The translations under genes and the position numbers were made by a program. From contig JAFGKV010000049.1 in the NCBI GenBank assembly GCA_016928395.1, forward strand, positions 1-5,764: a DNA stretch of 5,764 nt. The letters run 5' to 3'. Within the stretch, counting starts at the first letter, position 1, and every line of letters starts with the position of its first letter. This DNA comes from Candidatus Fermentibacterota bacterium (lineage in GTDB: Bacteria > JAFGKV01). The notes beneath the pieces were generated by a model. The model did not search any database. It saw only the letters and a list, made by a program, of their open reading frames with translations, and was not told where the DNA came from. Below, in pieces: positions 1-4,745 of the stretch.

Positions 1-90
1 CACGATCTCGAAGAGGAAGGTGGCCTCAGGGCGTTCCAGGGGTGTGTAGCCGATCTCGTCGAGGATGAGGAGTCGGGGTCGCAGCAGTGA
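1..90 (-). pseudogene. istB: IS21-family helper ATPase (IstB-like), fragment
   Basis: Reading the minus strand from base 90 to base 1 gives an uninterrupted stretch of 30 codons containing LLRPRLLILDEIGYTPLERP followed by EATFLFEIV. This is the Walker B region of the IstB/DnaC-like ATPase that assists the IstA transposase of IS21 elements; the LLILDE acidic pair marks the Mg-ATP site. The C-terminal part lies beyond the left window edge. Upstream of the fragment, to the right on the + strand, the similarity stops at about base 90: no Walker A region or IstA follows, although both would be expected there in an intact element. I therefore read it as an IS21 relic broken just before Walker B. 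It could be a small surviving part of a larger gene only if the window cuts an assembly junction. Family assignment is firm; the exact break point is approximate. Confidence 0.85.
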
Positions 91-207
91 TAGCGAGCTA
101 GGGACGCAGGTAAAATGTCAAGTTGCGGGGAACCGCAGGCGCTGGTTTCGAGGTTGCCGAATGAGAATCTGCGCTGTGGAGGCGGCACGGGAGCATGACG
201 GCGGGAT

Positions 208-253
208 CAGGCAGTGCATTGGGGGATTTGATGGGTTCGCGCTTCGGGCACGT
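208..253 (+). repeat. Dispersed 46-bp repeat, copy 1
   Basis: Bases 208-253 match 2727-2772 at 42 of 46 positions; the differences are at 212, 236, 239 and 249. In the frame starting at 210 both copies read GSALGDLMGSRFG followed by H or Y and V, and three of the four differences are at third codon positions without changing the amino acid. That pattern suggests descent from a coding sequence, perhaps of a mobile element, but I do not recognise the peptide. The bases just before copy 1 (ACGGCGGGATCAGG) look like a decayed form of the GGACGGCTGG-type repeat that precedes copy 2. Confidence 0.8.
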
Positions 254-377
254 TGGGGAAGCGCCGGAAGACCGGCGATGTGGAGCGAATGATCATGGTC
301 GCACGGGGAAGGAGCAAGGAACCTGCCAACTGGCGGACTCCTGTCTGCGTGCAGCCAGCTTCAAGCCCACTGGCCGC

Positions 378-401
378 CACTATTCTCAGGGGAGAATAGT
401 G
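378..401. repeat. Perfect 10-bp inverted repeat
   Basis: CACTATTCTC at 378-387 and its exact reverse complement GAGAATAGTG at 392-401 flank a 4-base loop, AGGG. No T run follows on either strand, so a terminator is unlikely. It could be an operator or the remnant of a mobile-element end; nothing nearby decides between these. Confidence 0.7.
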
Positions 402-1070
402 CCCAAGGTCATCCGATCTCGCCTCTCACGCTCCGCCATTCCCAAACTGCCAACGCTTCCCGGTTCAATTCATGCAGCACAACGCCCCGCTCATCCGTTC
501 TCCACGGGTGGTCGGTCGAAGTTCGGCTGCCTTCTTCGATCAGGGAGCTGCCTGGTGCCAGGGCTTCTCCTGTGACAAATCGGATGAGTGGTGAGCCATT
601 TCTCCTGAAAGCACACAAGAGGATGACGAACGAGGCGATCAGGGAGGTGCGTGGGAGCTATTCGGCGGTTTCACAAACGCACCGGCGGTGCGTCTGCCGG
701 GGACGGCACGCCGGGCATTCGCTAAGCGGATCGCGGTGATTGAGAAGAGACTGTCACATGTCAAAGCTTGGCCCCGCACCTGCGGATGCGGGGTACTGAC
801 CCTAATGCCTTCGCCTCGGTGCCATGCTCGTTTCGACGGTGAGCGCGAGGCCGCGGGCGGCCTCTGCTCTTCTCGGCCCCTGAACAAACGGCCGAGCCGC
901 ACCCTTGCCTCGTGCAGTGACTTCTTCAAGCAGATCCGGACGCGTGTCCTTGCCCGCAGTCGGTTTCCCACTGCGCTCCGCGTCCGCAATCGACGTGGCT
1001 TGGTCTCGCACCTGCGGGTGCTGGGTAGGCTGATTGGTTCACAGCCTTGATATCACGGCCTGCGCGTGCG

Positions 1071-1091
1071 ACCTTCTTCGGTTGAGGAGGT
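1071..1091 (+). promoter_or_regulatory. Hairpin covering the antitoxin Shine-Dalgarno site
   Basis: In the transcript, ACCTTCTT (1071-1078) can pair with GAGGAGGT (1084-1091) around a 5-base loop: eight pairs, two of them G-U. The whole AGGAGG (1085-1090) that serves the ATG at 1099 lies in the 3' arm. If the fold forms, translation of the antitoxin, and through coupling the toxin, would be dampened. This is a fold predicted by eye without an energy calculation, and pyrimidine-rich leaders can pair with AGGAGG by chance. Confidence 0.4.
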
Positions 1092-1098
1092 GAATGAG

Positions 1099-1335
1099 AT
1101 GGTTGTTGTTCAGGCAAGGGTCTTGGACCCCACACACCTGGAGCTGGCCAAGCCCATTGCCATCAGCCGCGGCCGCAACGTGTTTGTTGTGGTTACCGAA
1201 TCGACCGGCGCGGATGCTGAGAGACAGCAGTGGCTTGCCGGGTCCTCGGAATCGCTCCGGAACGCGTACGGCGAGTCTGAACCCGAATACACCCCTTCGA
1301 TGGTTCGGGAGGCCAATCCAGGTTACGGAGCATGA
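1099..1335 (+). CDS. Antitoxin of a PemK/MazF-type toxin-antitoxin pair
   Basis: A 78-aa protein, probably the labile antitoxin that binds and blocks the toxin encoded next. I chose the ATG at 1099 because a perfect AGGAGG (1085-1090) sits 8 bases upstream; an in-frame start at 1066 has no such site. The N-terminal half (residues 1-33, VQARVLDPTHLELAKPI, then RGRNVFVVV) looks like the beta-rich part of small AbrB/MazE-like antitoxins. The C-terminal half is polar and probably disordered until bound: QQWLAGSSESLRNAYGESE at 44-62, then EPEYTPSMVREANPGYG at the end. Antitoxins of this kind normally wrap the toxin through that tail. Its TGA overlaps the toxin ATG (ATGA, 1332-1335), which points to translational coupling with the antitoxin first. 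Assignment rests on context and general resemblance; I cannot name a precise family. Confidence 0.82.
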   Translation: MVVVQARVLDPTHLELAKPIAISRGRNVFVVVTESTGADAERQQWLAGSSESLRNAYGESEPEYTPSMVREANPGYGA

Positions 1336-1712
1336 AGGAAGGTGATGTCATCCTGACACCGCTGCCTCAGGCAGACGGCGCAACGAAGAATCGCCCGGCG
1401 CTCCTGCTTCGAGAACTCCCACCTTTCGGAGACTACCTCGCCTGCGGCATCAGCACGCAGCTTCATCAAGCGGTTCCGGAATTCGACGAGATCATATCGA
1501 AGGCCGACGTGGACTTCGCGGACTCCGGCCTTCTTTCAAGCTCTGTCATTCGCCTGGGTTTCCTCGCTGTCCTGCCGAGTCAGAGAATCCTCGGAGCGAT
1601 CGGTCATGTCGCACCTGATCGTCACGCACGACTCCTAAGAACACTCAGCAAGCATCTGGTCGCCAATCTGAATGGATCTGCCGCCAAGGCAATGGGCAGC
1701 GGGAAGAGGTAG
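1332..1712 (+). CDS. PemK/MazF-family endoribonuclease toxin
   Basis: A 126-aa protein of normal MazF/PemK length. The start of the family fold is clear: GDVILTPLP at residues 4-12, then the loop ADGATKNRPALLL (14-26), whose R21 in the RPA motif corresponds to the conserved basic catalytic residue of MazF. The GIST segment at 39-42 occupies the place of the family's hydroxyl-bearing ITS/T strand. The middle section DFADSGLLSSSVIRLGFLAVL (61-81) matches the part that packs in the toxin dimer, and a helical C-terminus (DRHARLLRTLSKHL) follows. The family cleaves mRNA at short sequence motifs in the cytoplasm; the cleavage motif cannot be predicted here. It begins inside the stop codon of the antitoxin gene (ATGA overlap), so the two should be made together. 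Nothing suggests inactivation. Confidence 0.9.
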   Translation: MKEGDVILTPLPQADGATKNRPALLLRELPPFGDYLACGISTQLHQAVPEFDEIISKADVDFADSGLLSSSVIRLGFLAVLPSQRILGAIGHVAPDRHARLLRTLSKHLVANLNGSAAKAMGSGKR

Positions 1713-2022
1713 ACGCGCTTCGCACGGTCCCTTCTCGCATAGCTGCTTAGGGTCAGAGTACCAGGAGAAAGTCAAGGGGTTTCTTTGGATTTGTGACACA
1801 AGGATCTCTTCCCGTTCCGGCATCTGCCGGTTTTCGAACTCCTTCCCGTTCAGGACTTCGGCTCTCGACGCGCGACGTCCTCGAGGTCTGACGACGTCGG
1901 TGGCCGACCCTCTCCGTGTGCGGGGCGAACACGGTTCGGGAACCGAATAGCCGCGGACGCGAGGAATCGCGTGGAGCGAATGGAAGAATCGGAGGGTGAA
2001 GGATAGCATTGTCCCCGTGCAA
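1713..2022. other. Intergenic region with a decayed, formerly coding repeat
   Basis: There is no convincing gene between modules 1 and 2. GCGGGAAG, overlapping the end of the toxin gene, could pair with CTTCTCGC at about 1733-1740 (one G-U), but no T run follows. Two blocks recur at 3957-4054: GATCTCTTCCCGTTCCGG at 1803-1820, which has one difference from the second copy, and the stretch 1941-2006 described separately. The distance between the two blocks is about 120 bases here and about 30 bases in the other copy, so one copy has gained or lost sequence. Confidence 0.6.
1941..2006 (+). repeat. Relic peptide repeat RIA..VERM.ES.GEG, copy 1
   Basis: In the frame of 1941 the DNA reads NRIAADARNRVERMEESEGEG and then a TAG at 2004-2006. 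Bases 4004-4054 read HRIAGEVERMRESYGEG in their own frame. The core DNA word GTGGAGCGAATG (1971-1982) is identical, and the flanking differences still give similar residues. This looks like a remnant of a once-translated mobile or repeated gene; I do not recognise the protein. Confidence 0.6.
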
Positions 2023-2050
2023 TGGACTCCGCTGGACATGCGTGTAGATT
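2023..2050 (+). promoter_or_regulatory. Possible promoter of the DUF433/DUF5615 pair
   Basis: TGGACT (2023-2028) and TAGATT (2045-2050) are separated by 16 bases; each matches the sigma-70 consensus at 4 of 6 positions. The -10 candidate runs into the palindrome at 2046-2062, an arrangement common where a TA complex represses its own promoter. The element matches are only moderate. Confidence 0.4.
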
Positions 2051-2062
2051 GTCTGACAATCT
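2046..2062. promoter_or_regulatory. 17-bp palindrome, candidate TA operator
   Basis: AGATTGTC (2046-2053) and GACAATCT (2055-2062) form a perfect inverted repeat about a central T. It lies 17 bases before the start of the DUF433 gene and directly before its ribosome binding site (GGAGG, 2069-2073). Type II antitoxins usually repress their own operon through such a site, and DUF433 proteins carry a helix-turn-helix-like fold, so binding by the antitoxin or the antitoxin-toxin complex is a reasonable inference. Confidence 0.65.
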
Positions 2063-2079
2063 GAACCTGGAGGCAGACC

Positions 2080-2316
2080 ATGAGAAGACTTGATCGAATC
2101 ACATTCAATCCTCATCTGATGGGGGGCAAGCCCTGCATCAGAGGGTTGCGCGTCACGGTCGGGATGATCGTCGGTCTCGTGGCGGCTTCGCACGACCGCG
2201 CGGAGATACTGCGGCTGTATCCATACTTGGAGCCCGAGGATATCGACCAGGCCCTCGAATACGCCGCCTGGCGCGTTGAGGAGGTGGATGTTCCTCTCGC
2301 GACGGCTTCGGCGTGA
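2080..2316 (+). CDS. DUF433 family antitoxin (VapB45-like)
   Basis: A 78-aa protein with the hallmark of DUF433: DRITFNPHLMGGKPCIRGLR (5-24), centred on GGKPCIRG, then TVGMIVGLVAASHDRAEILR and LYPYLEPEDIDQALEYAAWR. The second half is the alpha-helical winged-helix-like DNA-binding part, with the typical YPYLEPEDI-ALEYAA signature. The family acts as antitoxin and transcriptional autorepressor for PIN-like DUF5615 toxins. The start is supported by GGAGG at 2069-2073, six bases before the ATG. The 17-bp palindrome just upstream is the likely binding site. The stop codon overlaps the GTG start of the toxin (GTGA, 2313-2316). Length and motifs are normal for the family. Confidence 0.92.
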   Translation: MRRLDRITFNPHLMGGKPCIRGLRVTVGMIVGLVAASHDRAEILRLYPYLEPEDIDQALEYAAWRVEEVDVPLATASA

Positions 2317-2678
2317 AGATCATCATCGACATGAACCTCTCTCCTGAGTGGGAGGTCGTGTTTCGCAACTTTGGCCATGCCGCCAGCCACTGGTCGCGAA
2401 TCGGGGCTCCTGACGCATCGGATGAGGACATTCTTGGTTGGGCCAGGTTGCACGAGCATGTCGTCCTGACCCACGATCTGGACTTCGGCGCGATCCTTGC
2501 CGCAACGGGAATGGATTCCCCCAGCGTCCTGCAGGTTCGAGCACAGGATGTCAGCCCTTCACATCTGGGACCACTCGTATTGTCCGTCCTCAGGCAGTTT
2601 GAGGACACGCTGAAGTCAGGGGCCCTCATCAGCATAGACGAGGCCGGGTCCCGAGCTAGAATCCTGCCGATCCGATAG
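2313..2678 (+). CDS. DUF5615 PIN-like toxin (VapC45-like)
   Basis: A 121-aa protein starting at a GTG inside the upstream stop codon; translational coupling explains the absence of its own strong ribosome binding site. It has the PIN-like acidic residues of the DUF5615/Mut7-C group in the expected order: IIIDMNLSP with D6 in the first strand, GAPDASDEDILGWA with D37, E38 and D39 in the middle, and VVLTHDLDFGAIL with D55 and D57. These would hold a divalent metal for RNA cleavage. The rest (VLQVRAQDVSPSHLG and a C-terminal SIDEAGSRARILPI) also follows the family pattern. It is presumably a ribonuclease toxin held in check by the DUF433 partner. No missing key residue is visible, so it looks intact. 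Confidence 0.92.
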   Translation: MKIIIDMNLSPEWEVVFRNFGHAASHWSRIGAPDASDEDILGWARLHEHVVLTHDLDFGAILAATGMDSPSVLQVRAQDVSPSHLGPLVLSVLRQFEDTLKSGALISIDEAGSRARILPIR

Positions 2679-2688
2679 TCACACAAAA

Positions 2689-2723
2689 GGGACGGCTGGT
2701 GGGGTCAGGGACGGCTGGTGGGG
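2689..2723 (+). repeat. Tandem GGGACGGCTGGTGGGG repeat
   Basis: The 16-base unit GGGACGGCTGGTGGGG occurs at 2689-2704 and again, exactly, at 2708-2723 (period 19, TCA between). A related 21-base stretch with two differences is at 3851-3871. The unit begins 10 bases after the stop of the DUF5615 gene and leads into the second copy of the 46-bp repeat. Dispersed G-rich repeats of this sort resemble REP/RAYT-associated sequences in many genomes; that link is an impression, as no RAYT transposase is in the window. Confidence 0.75.
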
Positions 2724-2726
2724 CAC

Positions 2727-2772
2727 CAGGTAGTGCATTGGGGGATTTGATGGGGTCACGCTTCGGGTACGT
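2727..2772 (+). repeat. Dispersed 46-bp repeat, copy 2
   Basis: Partner of 208-253, with 42 of 46 bases the same. The frame starting at 2729 continues past the repeat to a TGA at about 2853 (MGSRFGYVVMRLRIESPAVD is its start), but there is no ribosome binding site, and the promoter of the next operon lies inside that frame. Confidence 0.8.
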
Positions 2773-2804
2773 CGTCATGAGACTGCGCATTGAATCACCG
2801 GCCG

Positions 2805-2833
2805 TAGACAGGGCGGCGGCGGATAGGTATATT
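2805..2833 (+). promoter_or_regulatory. Promoter of the Panacea module
   Basis: TAGACA (2805-2810) and TATATT (2828-2833) each match the sigma-70 consensus at 5 of 6 positions and are 17 bases apart, the optimal spacing. Transcription would start near 2840, giving a leader of about 37 bases before the ATG at 2877, with the ribosome binding site in between. This makes module 3 an independent operon. Confidence 0.65.
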
Positions 2834-2876
2834 TCTGCGATTGGATTCACCTGATCCCCCAGCACGAGGGAAGGAC

Positions 2877-3425
2877 ATGCACCCGAGATACAATGAGGAG
2901 AAGGCGACCCAGGCTGCGGCCCGCTTGCTGAAGCTTGCTGGGGGGCGGATGAACCACATGAAGCTCATCAAGCTCCTCTACATCGCGGATCGGAATGCCA
3001 TCTTGCGGTGGGGTCGGCCGATCACTTTCGATTGGTACTACTCGCTCCCTCATGGGCCAGTCCTGAGCCTGACACTCAACAAGGTCAGCGAGGAGCCTGA
3101 TCCTTCGTCACCTTCGTATTGGCATCGTTTCATTTCACCGAGCCAAGAGTACCAGGTTCGTCTTGTCCGCACCCCGCCCTCGGATGCCCTGTCACGTGCG
3201 GAGGAGACCCTACTCGACGAGGTCCACGCGGAGTTTGGGTCCATGGACCAGTGGCAGCTTCGCGACTACTCGCACACGCTGCCCGAGTGGCAGGACCCAC
3301 AGGGCTCGAGGTTGCCGATTGACCTCAGGGACATCCTCGCGGCAGAGGGGTTCGACGAAGAAAGGATAGGGGAGGTCGAGGAGGCCCTCTCCGCGGAGGC
3401 CTTCGCGGAATCGCTCGGGGCATAG
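2877..3425 (+). CDS. Panacea (SocA-like, DUF4065) domain protein, likely antitoxin
   Basis: A 182-aa protein. The ATG at 2877 is preceded by GAGGGAAGG (2866-2874), whose GAGG core lies 7 bases upstream; an in-frame TTG at 2841 sits at the expected transcription start and is unlikely. The N-terminal 60 residues carry the Panacea signature: KATQAAARLLKLAGGRMNHM (9-28), KLIKLLYIADRNAIL with the LIKLLYIADR core (30-39), GRPIT and the strand-turn DWYYSLPHGPVLS (52-64). Family members, including SocA of Caulobacter and the antitoxins of PanAT modules, neutralise unrelated toxins encoded beside them. The middle EETLLDEVHAEFGSMDQWQL and SHTLPEW belong to the same domain. The end (residues 158-182) is rich in E and A and helical. 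The stop codon directly precedes the ATG of the next gene without a gap, so the two should be coupled. Confidence 0.9.
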   Translation: MHPRYNEEKATQAAARLLKLAGGRMNHMKLIKLLYIADRNAILRWGRPITFDWYYSLPHGPVLSLTLNKVSEEPDPSSPSYWHRFISPSQEYQVRLVRTPPSDALSRAEETLLDEVHAEFGSMDQWQLRDYSHTLPEWQDPQGSRLPIDLRDILAAEGFDEERIGEVEEALSAEAFAESLGA

Positions 3426-3817
3426 ATGGAGCTCTTCCGGTCCGGGAGAGCTTTCCTTCTGCGGGAGACTCCGGATGCGAAGCCCCACCTGTGGTTCATA
3501 CTGACCGAACCTGAAGGCGACCCGCCCGTGTGGTGGCGGTCATGCTCCGCACGTCCCAGAGCTTCACGGATGACACAGTCATCCTGGCGCCAGGTGACCA
3601 CCGTTTCGTGCGACACAGGTCATCAGTTCACTACTCGACCGCGCGGTGGTTCTCCATTCAAGCGCTCCAGAGGGCATACGAGTCCGGTCACTGCTCCTTT
3701 CAGGCCGATATGTCCGGAGCTTTGTTGGAGCGCGTCCGGGAGGGGCTCATGCGATCTCCCTTTACGGTCAACGCAATCCGGCACTACTGCGCGGCTCGGT
3801 TCGGGGCATCAGGCTAG
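3426..3817 (+). pseudogene. Panacea-linked small protein, frameshifted; candidate toxin
   Basis: Starting at the ATG that abuts the Panacea stop codon, the frame reads MELFRSGRAFLLRETPDAKP, then HLWFILTEPEGDP. A second frame takes over near 3524: ARVVAVMLRTSQSFTDDTVI, then LAPGDHRFVRHRSSVHYSTA, ending at TAG 3815-3817. The whole gene is 392 bases; adding one C to the run at 3521-3523 gives 393 bases and a single 130-aa protein with smooth chemistry across the join. The features HLWFILTEP, VVAVMLRT and GDHRFVRH-SSVHY match, from memory, an uncharacterised family often seen beside Panacea genes. The alternating short beta-strands could suit a MazF-like SH3 barrel, but that is inference. In the assembled sequence the protein would stop making sense after about residue 34. 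Options are a true pseudogene, a sequencing error in a C run, or less likely frameshifting during translation. Confidence 0.72.
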
Positions 3818-3843
3818 GCCGCGCGTGTGATCGACCCGCGGCC
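3817..3843 (+). other. GC-rich hairpin after the Panacea operon
   Basis: GGCCGCG (3817-3823) and CGCGGCC (3837-3843) pair perfectly around a 13-base loop, beginning at the last base of the operon's stop codon. No T run follows, so it is not a classical intrinsic terminator, though it could protect the 3' end of the transcript. Confidence 0.4.
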
Positions 3844-3850
3844 ATGCGCA

Positions 3851-3904
3851 GGCCGGCTGGCGGGGTCAGGGGACCAGGAGGAAGCTCCTGGATTGCGGAT
3901 TGCG
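3851..3904 (+). repeat. Repeat cluster: third GGACGGCTGG-type copy, hairpin and GATTGCG repeat
   Basis: Bases 3851-3871 match 2690-2710 with two differences. They are followed by the 7-bp hairpin CCAGGAG (3874-3880) / CTCCTGG (3885-3891) with loop GAAG, and then two copies of GATTGCG (3891-3897, 3898-3904) leading into GAATG. Short GATTGCG tandem repeats are common in intergenic DNA of several GC-rich lineages. No T run follows the hairpin. Confidence 0.65.
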
Positions 3905-3956
3905 GAATGTGGAAGGCAGGATGACGACTGGCAAGCGATGACTGATCACTGAAGAT

Positions 3957-4057
3957 GATCTCCTCCCGTTCCGGTGTGGGTGACTCTAAGGATGCTGGGA
4001 GAGCACCGGATAGCTGGCGAGGTGGAGCGAATGAGAGAGTCGTACGGTGAAGGAGGA
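3957..4057 (+). repeat. Relic peptide repeat RIA..VERM.ES.GEG, copy 2
   Basis: GATCTCCTCCCGTTCCGG (3957-3974) and GTGGAGCGAATG (4022-4033) recur from 1803 and 1971. The continuous frame here reads PVWVTLRMLGEHRIAGEVER, then MRESYGEGG, and has no ribosome binding site. In copy 1 the same residues appear with an insertion and a stop. I see it as the remains of a repeated coding element, unidentified. Confidence 0.6.
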
Positions 4058-4092
4058 AGCCAGTCGGCAGTTGGCGGTAGCCAGTCGGCAGT
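4058..4092 (+). repeat. 21-base period tandem repeat
   Basis: AGCCAGTCGGCAGT occurs at 4058-4071 and exactly again at 4079-4092. The period of 21 keeps the frame, giving SQSAVGGSQSAV in continuation of the relic peptide before it. It most likely arose by slippage. Confidence 0.75.
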
Positions 4093-4385
4093 CCGGGCTG
4101 TCTCTTCACTCCTCATTGCCATCTCAGCGAGCGAAGTGAGGTATGCATCCACCTTTCTATCATTCCAAGATCACAGACGCGCCAGTAGTCGCCGGTAGCC
4201 AATTGGTACCGGCCCTCAGTTATGCGGCGAAGGCAGTAACAATATTGGGGCACCGTGGGGACGCAGGCTCCGAGGTCCCATAGCGGGGCGTTAGCCTAGA
4301 GGGAGCTGGCAGGCAACGGACCAGGGTCGAGTATTGCTATGGGCGAACCATCGGCAGACCCGAGTGGCGGGACGAAGTTGGGGTC
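4093..4385. other. Intergenic stretch with no gene seen
   Basis: No frame with a ribosome binding site or recognisable protein is present. CTCAGCGAGCGAAGTGAG at 4123-4140 is an imperfect inverted repeat, and GGGGCGTTAGCC near 4284 slightly recalls an integron attC core but has no matching partner core, so I do not call a site. Confidence 0.55.
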
Positions 4386-4413
4386 TTGACTGAACCATAA
4401 TGAGGTCTATAAT
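4386..4413 (+). promoter_or_regulatory. Near-consensus promoter giving a leaderless toxin mRNA
   Basis: TTGACT (4386-4391, 5 of 6) and TATAAT (4408-4413, perfect) are 16 bases apart. Transcription should begin about 7 bases past the -10, near 4420-4422, which is the A of the toxin ATG at 4422. Two copies of a 10-base word, TGAGGTCTAT (4401-4410) and TGAGGCCTAT (4414-4423), differ at one base and bracket the -10, so they could be a binding site for the Phd-type antitoxin. Confidence 0.7.
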
Positions 4414-4421
4414 TGAGGCCT

Positions 4422-4745
4422 ATGGAACACGCGAAGGGATTCAGACTCGTGTTTGCGCCGGAGGTTGTGGGCCACCTTGAAAGGATCAAACGCAGGTACC
4501 ATGCCCTCATCCGACAGACGGTCAGCGAACGGTTGACTCATGAGCCCAACCGGCCGGCGCGAAACCGGAAGCAGCTTGAACAGCCTGCGCTCTATGAGGC
4601 AACCTGGGAACTCAGATTCGGGCCAGGCAATCGGTTCAGGGTGTTTTACGATGTAGACCTGGCGGAACGAGTCGTGTACGTGCTGGCGATCGGTGTCAAA
4701 AGGCGGGAGCGTCTGTCAATAGGGAGAGAGGAGTTCGGGCCATGA
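4422..4745 (+). CDS. RelE/ParE-superfamily toxin
   Basis: A 107-aa protein from the ATG at 4422. I preferred this start to the in-frame TTG at 4413 because the latter overlaps the perfect -10 box and would lie upstream of the likely transcript start. The RelE/ParE fold is readable: a first strand FRLVFAPEV (7-15), helices VVGHLERIKRRYHALIRQTV (15-34), NRKQLEQPAL (48-57), and the beta sheet ATWELRFGPGNRFRVFYDVD (60-79), VVYVLAIGVKRRERLSIG (84-101). The R65, R71 and R73 positions and the terminal GVK..R..IG correspond to conserved basic residues of the family. RelE-type members cut mRNA on the ribosome while ParE-type members act on gyrase; the sequence does not show which. It precedes its antitoxin, the reverse of the usual order, and overlaps it by ATGA. 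Confidence 0.88.
   Translation: MEHAKGFRLVFAPEVVGHLERIKRRYHALIRQTVSERLTHEPNRPARNRKQLEQPALYEATWELRFGPGNRFRVFYDVDLAERVVYVLAIGVKRRERLSIGREEFGP

Larger units (their letters stand above)
91..1098. other. 1-kb stretch without a convincing gene
   Basis: Several open frames cross this stretch on both strands, but none has a good ribosome binding site, a recognisable domain or a composition that stands out from its competing frames. What it does hold is: one copy of a dispersed 46-bp repeat (208-253), a GTGGAGCGAATG word (270-281) that recurs at 1971 and 4022, a perfect inverted repeat (378-401), a GC hairpin CCCCGCA/TGCGGGG at 772-793 and another GAGGCCGC/GCGGCCTC at 847-864. Neither GC hairpin is followed by a T run, so they do not look like intrinsic terminators. 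The minus-strand frame from about 618 to 409 reads smoothly (for example GSPLIRFVTGEALAPGSSLI) but I do not recognise it. Confidence 0.6.

Noticed and set aside
111-135. AAATGTCAA shared with about 5100-5108 as matching insertion-sequence ends
   Set aside because: Only about nine bases agree and the flanks diverge; no duplication or element structure connects them.
772-793. CCCCGCA/TGCGGGG hairpin as a terminator
   Set aside because: No T run follows on either strand, and no gene ends nearby.
688-1050. Long + strand open frame as a gene
   Set aside because: It has no ribosome binding site or domain, competes with equally long frames on the other strand, and contains GC-rich hairpins. Long chance frames are expected at this GC content.
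1635-2193. Long minus-strand frames over the module 1-2 gap
   Set aside because: They run into the module 1 toxin and module 2 antitoxin genes on the opposite strand and have no recognisable motif; they look like shadows plus GC-rich spacer.
2112-2686. Minus-strand frames opposite module 2
   Set aside because: They are fully antisense to the clear DUF433 and DUF5615 genes and show no domain of their own.
3530-3817. An independent gene starting at GTG 3530
   Set aside because: No ribosome binding site precedes it, and the HLWFILTEP block in the other frame just before it is needed to complete the same protein; a frameshift explains both parts better.
4270-4300. GGGGCGTTAGCC as an integron attC core
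   Set aside because: It does not fit the GTTRRRY core, and no complementary RYYYAAC core is found at a suitable distance.
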